Of a stretch of DNA of 5,495 nt, positions 3,606 to 5,495 are shown in pieces. The notes below the pieces were generated by a model that had not been told where the DNA came from, did not search any database, and saw only the letters and a program-made list of their open reading frames with translations. Made by a program: the position numbers and the translations under genes. Positions within the stretch are counted from its first letter, which is position 1; each line of letters starts with the position of its first letter. Source of the DNA: Anaerolineae bacterium (GTDB taxonomy: Bacteria > Chloroflexota > Anaerolineae > Aggregatilineales > UBA2796). Location: assembly GCA_020851855.1 (NCBI GenBank), contig JADZBY010000531.1, positions 1 through 5,495 on the forward strand, written 5' to 3'.

Positions 3606-5495
3606 TCAGGCGGGCACACGTTCGAGAATCAAGCGGCGGATGGCGGTCAGGCCGCCGGTTGGGCCGCGAAAGATGAGCTGCCCTTCGTTAAACCCTGCTC
3701 CCTGTGCACCGACGCTCAGGCTTTGTTGCGTGCTCGGCTCGGCCACGTCGAGTGTGGCGGTGTTCAGCTGGGAGCCGTCCGGGCGGAGCAATTCCAGCGA
3801 GTAGGTCCCGGCAGTCGTGGCGATAAAGCCCACCGTCGCCTGGGTCAAGGCGGGTCCATTCGGCGGCGCAACCAGGCTGAATACGATGGGCAGATCGGTG
3901 CACAAGCCGGGTTGGCCTGCCAGGCCGGTCCCAAGCTGGTTCACGTCATCTGCGATGGAAATGCCCGGCGTGGCGTCCGTGCACGGGCCGGGCGGCGATT
4001 CGGCCTCGACCAGCACGCCCCATTCCGCAAACTCATCGCCTTCCAGTGCGCTGGCTTCGATCAGCGTATTGTCCGGCAGGTGCGTGAAGGCGTTCTCAAA
4101 CGCAGCGTTGGACGTGCTGACCGTGCGCGCGTTGATGTTATTGAAGATGTTTGTCTCTTCAGCGCGCCCGTCGAAGTTCACCCAGGCGGTGCTGGTCCAT
4201 GTTCCCCACCACGGGAAGCGGTAACTGGTGATGATCGTGGTGCTCAGGCCGGGGCCGAGGTTCGGCACTTCGCCCTGAAGGGTGGGAGTCGGGTTCTCTT
4301 GCGGCGACGTGCGAAACCACACCCAGCCGAACGGGCCGGAATCGCTCGTGCCGCCGTTGCGGATGCGGATCGCAATCGTCACCTGCTGGCCGGGCGCGGG
4401 ATCGGGCGGCAGGTAGCGCAGGCTCTCGACGCGCAGGTCGATGTTGGCCACACTCGACGGCGGCGTGGGCGTCAGCGTGGCGAAGGCGGGCGGGCGGTCG
4501 CCGGTGGGCGTCGGCGTCGGGCCGGGGTCCGGTCCCAGGCGCGGTCCGATGAAGAGGATGAGGCAAGCCATGAGCGCCAGCGCCAGCCCGATCAAGACCG
4601 GCGGGCGCAGGATCACTTCGCGCAGGCCGCCCGTGGACACGGCAGGCTCGTAACTGCTCTTGCGCGGGAAGAGCACACCACTCGGCGCGCGCAAATAGAG
4701 CACCGGCGTGGCCCATTCCAGGTTGTTGAGCGTATTGCTGATGGCGCGCCGCGCTTCGGCCATCGAGGCCTCGACGGCGTAGCCCTCGGAGAGCGCGCGG
4801 TAGAACTCCGTCGAAAACACGCGCGAGGCGTTGTCCGTGATGGCGAATTGCATGGCCACCACGCCGGGGATTCCGCGCGCCACGAGCGCCGACGCGATGC
4901 CGGCGAAGGGATCGGCGCGGTTGGTGCGCGCGCCCTGGCAGGCATTCATCACCACCAGCCGGATGCCGCTCTCTTCGCTCAGCTCACGGGCGAGCGCTTC
5001 GGCAGAAACCGCCGCCGTATTGTCCGTGGCCGGGTCTTCGAAGGCGATGACGCCCGTTTGGGAGCGCTCGTCAAAGACGGCGTGGCCGATGTAGTGGAAG
5101 ATCTGGTACGTCGTGTCGGCGCGTAACATCCGCTGGAGCGTGTTCAGTTGCGCGTCGTCCACGCGATCCAGCATGAGCAGGCCACGACGGCGCAAATCGG
5201 CGGTGGCTTCTTCCAGGGCGCGCCATTCGCCCTCTACGTCGAGCGGTTCCTGGTCCTTCGGGCTGGAGATGAGCACCAGCACGCGCAGCGGCATGGTCAC
5301 GGCGGTGAGTGGGCGCACGGCCAGATGGCGCGGGTGGCGGATGAGCGGCGTCTGCCGGGAGAGCGCGAGAAAATCGCCGGATGGGTCGCGCAGAAGCTCC
5401 CAGGGCCAGTGCTCCATATCGCCGGCGTCGTCCAGGCCCACCTTGATGCGCAGGCCACGCTCGCCGGCCTGATTGCGGCTGGCCAGGTAAGCGGC
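3606..5495 (-). CDS. CHAT-domain caspase-like protein with one TM helix and CARDB ectodomain; 5' end missing
   Basis: 629 residues are visible; the frame is open through the right edge, so the N-terminus is missing. Residues about 1-276 are a CHAT domain (caspase-like, peptidase clan CD). They contain WPWELLRDPSGDFLALSRQTP, catalytic His138 in HYIGHAVF (codon 5084-5082) and Cys186 in VVMNACQGAR (4940-4938), then FAGIASALVARGIPGVVAMQF and ATPVLYLRAP near its end. A hydrophobic helix follows (300-318, nt 4598-4542), then a Pro/Thr linker. Next comes a CARDB beta-sandwich (352-460), opening IDLRVESLRYLPPDPAPGQQ and closing ETNIFNNINARTV. A beta-rich tail of about 170 residues holds the only two cysteines after the helix (505 and 532). 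The expected topology is CHAT inside and CARDB outside. CHAT proteins such as TPR-CHAT/Craspase and HetF-associated members are regulatory proteases; the substrate here is unknown. The aroA start follows 41 nt downstream. Confidence 0.92.
   Translation of the reverse strand, partial: AAYLASRNQAGERGLRIKVGLDDAGDMEHWPWELLRDPSGDFLALSRQTPLIRHPRHLAVRPLTAVTMPLRVLVLISSPKDQEPLDVEGEWRALEEATADLRRRGLLMLDRVDDAQLNTLQRMLRADTTYQIFHYIGHAVFDERSQTGVIAFEDPATDNTAAVSAEALARELSEESGIRLVVMNACQGARTNRADPFAGIASALVARGIPGVVAMQFAITDNASRVFSTEFYRALSEGYAVEASMAEARRAISNTLNNLEWATPVLYLRAPSGVLFPRKSSYEPAVSTGGLREVILRPPVLIGLALALMACLILFIGPRLGPDPGPTPTPTGDRPPAFATLTPTPPSSVANIDLRVESLRYLPPDPAPGQQVTIAIRIRNGGTSDSGPFGWVWFRTSPQENPTPTLQGEVPNLGPGLSTTIITSYRFPWWGTWTSTAWVNFDGRAEETNIFNNINARTVSTSNAAFENAFTHLPDNTLIEASALEGDEFAEWGVLVEAESPPGPCTDATPGISIADDVNQLGTGLAGQPGLCTDLPIVFSLVAPPNGPALTQATVGFIATTAGTYSLELLRPDGSQLNTATLDVAEPSTQQSLSVGAQGAGFNEGQLIFRGPTGGLTAIRRLILERVPA

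Noticed and set aside
3172..3804. 210-codon plus-strand frame crossing the aroA/CHAT boundary
   Set aside because: It is antisense to two well-supported genes, of Arg/Ala-rich composition with no motif.
3588..5126. 512-codon open frame on the plus strand opposite the CHAT gene
   Set aside because: Its translation is Arg/Gly/Ala-rich without any recognisable motif, while the minus strand encodes a canonical CHAT domain with His and Cys motifs. It is an antisense shadow of a high-GC gene.

Overview
The window is high-GC bacterial DNA in which every gene I can support reads right to left on the minus strand. The taxon is an inference. A membrane-anchored CHAT (caspase-like) protein with a Pro/Thr linker and CARDB module, a lipoprotein on a long Thr-Pro stalk ending in a 'GCP...WFF...GCP...FERG' domain, and short palindromic intergenic repeats together look most like a Chloroflexota (Anaerolineae-type) genome. 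No rRNA, tRNA or other phylogenetic marker is present to prove it.

Layout in transcription order, right to left. (1) 5495-3606: CHAT peptidase-like protein, 5' end cut by the window edge. It has an intact His/Cys pair, one membrane helix, a Pro/Thr linker, a CARDB domain and a beta-rich tail. (2) 3564-2209: aroA, a complete class I EPSP synthase with all expected active-site residues. (3) 2212-1571: a 213-residue soluble, helix-rich protein of unknown function whose ATG overlaps the aroA stop (ATGA). (4) 1570-1396: a 175-nt gap with two GC-rich palindromes in an inverted, REPIN-like pairing and a perfect 10-bp tandem repeat. (5) 1395-226: a lipoprotein of 389 residues starting at GTG behind an AAGGAG ribosome binding site, with an approximately 120-residue Thr/Pro stalk encoded by degenerate tandem DNA repeats. 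(6) 229-1: the beginning of a membrane protein running off the left edge. Its only ordinary start is a TTG overlapping the lipoprotein stop, and a palindromic repeat (180-209) lies within its apparent N-terminus.

The first three genes are packed closely enough (a 41-nt gap, then a 4-nt overlap) to form one transcription unit. aroA is housekeeping (chorismate synthesis). Its neighbours look like envelope or signalling proteins, so co-transcription need not mean shared function. The most unusual item is the CHAT protein. Its cysteine-peptidase-like domain should sit in the cytoplasm and is joined by a single helix to an exported CARDB sandwich, the shape expected of a transmembrane sensor-protease. 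I see no CRISPR array, integrase, transposase, tRNA or rRNA, and no convincing promoter or intrinsic terminator.
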